In this document: positions 6,682 through 6,978 of the stretch, one piece after another
How positions within the stretch are numbered: the first letter of the stretch is position 1
Layout of the letters: each line of letters starts with the position of its first letter
NCBI GenBank assembly: GCA_003354225.1
Contig: PIVH01000212.1
Location: 1-6,978, forward strand
DNA length: 6,978 nucleotides
Reading direction: 5' to 3'
Source of the DNA: Globobulimina sp.
Taxonomy: Eukaryota > Foraminifera > Rotaliida
The notes under the pieces: model-generated
Told to the model about the DNA's origin: nothing
The model's database searches: none
What the model saw: only the letters and a program-made list of their open reading frames with translations
Position numbers and translations under genes: made by a program

Positions 6682-6692
6682 AGACGGGATAA

Positions 6693-6702
6693 AATAAATA
6701 AA
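6693..6702 (+). promoter_or_regulatory. Overlapping AATAAA poly(A) signals downstream of the lipase gene
   Basis: AATAAA occurs at 6693-6698 and 6697-6702, about 205 bases after the lipase stop. No earlier AATAAA is present in the 3' flank, so these are the nearest standard signals. Confidence 0.3.
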
Positions 6703-6978
6703 TTAATTACTGGGATCCTTCAATAACTTTATAAAGTTCAAATAATTGTAACAAACACAGTTCACACAGATATTGATTGTTGATATTTATAATATATGTT
6801 TTAATGAGGTTTTATTTTTCATTGACTGTTGAGATGTGGCTGCTGTGAAAACAATTGAGCTTTTTTTTTGATTATTTCTCGATTAGTTTTATTCAATTTC
6901 AATTCATGATTATATTATAAAATATTGATTCCATTTTTAATTTTAAATATTATTGCTGAATTTGTAATTTTGAATCAT

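Larger units (their letters stand above)
6488..6978 (+). other. Non-coding DNA downstream of the lipase gene
   Basis: No coding frame of note on either strand. The stretch is AT-rich with T-tracts (6569-6586, 6861-6869), overlapping AATAAA signals at 6693-6702, a perfect 14-nt palindrome AACTTTATAAAGTT (6725-6738), and the repeated elements listed separately. Beyond 6740 I see only AT-rich sequence. Confidence 0.6.

Noticed and set aside
6641-6682. 13-codon ORF from ATG 6641 through the GC-rich repeat
   Set aside because: Too short, made entirely of the repeat units, and without any start or expression signal.
6725-6738. Perfect palindrome AACTTTATAAAGTT
   Set aside because: Isolated and AT-rich with no partner copy or nearby gene start; not enough to call an operator or element end.

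Overview
The window looks like AT-rich nuclear DNA of a microbial eukaryote (a protist). GT-AG introns interrupt conserved domains, no ribosome-binding sites precede the starts, start contexts have A at -3, spacers are short and AT-rich, and AATAAA-type signals follow stops. TAA, TAG and TGA all behave as stops, so the standard code fits. The lineage cannot be fixed from sequence alone.

Layout, all on the + strand: (1) 28-456, the last exon of an unrecognised membrane protein with paired cysteine knuckles; (2) 457-740, a non-coding spacer; (3) 741-2040, an RCC1-type seven-bladed beta-propeller gene with one clear intron (1632-1695) and a damaged or re-spliced 5' end; (4) 2222-3927, a cation-chloride cotransporter (SLC12) gene with a 137-nt intron, which loses its reading frame inside TM8-TM10; (5) 3809-6487, a long open frame carrying the last recognisable SLC12 helix and then, without a stop, a five-helix membrane protein ending in a class-3 lipase domain; (6) 6488-6978, non-coding DNA with a GC-rich repeated island.

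The most notable feature is the SLC12-to-lipase junction. Read literally, a cotransporter core that has lost TM11-12 and its cytosolic regulatory domain runs into a membrane-anchored lipase. The junction is not clean: at about 3805-3870 SLC12 signature motifs alternate between two frames and pieces of TM9 are missing. A real gene fusion, a decayed cotransporter beside a living lipase, and a local sequence or assembly error all remain possible. The lipase also has Glu where the catalytic Asp is expected.

The RCC1 gene is much more AT-rich than the SLC12/lipase region. Its first blade is split between two frames by a one-base offset, which a 66-nt GT-AG intron could remove. No mobile-element ORF, CRISPR array, rRNA or tRNA was seen.
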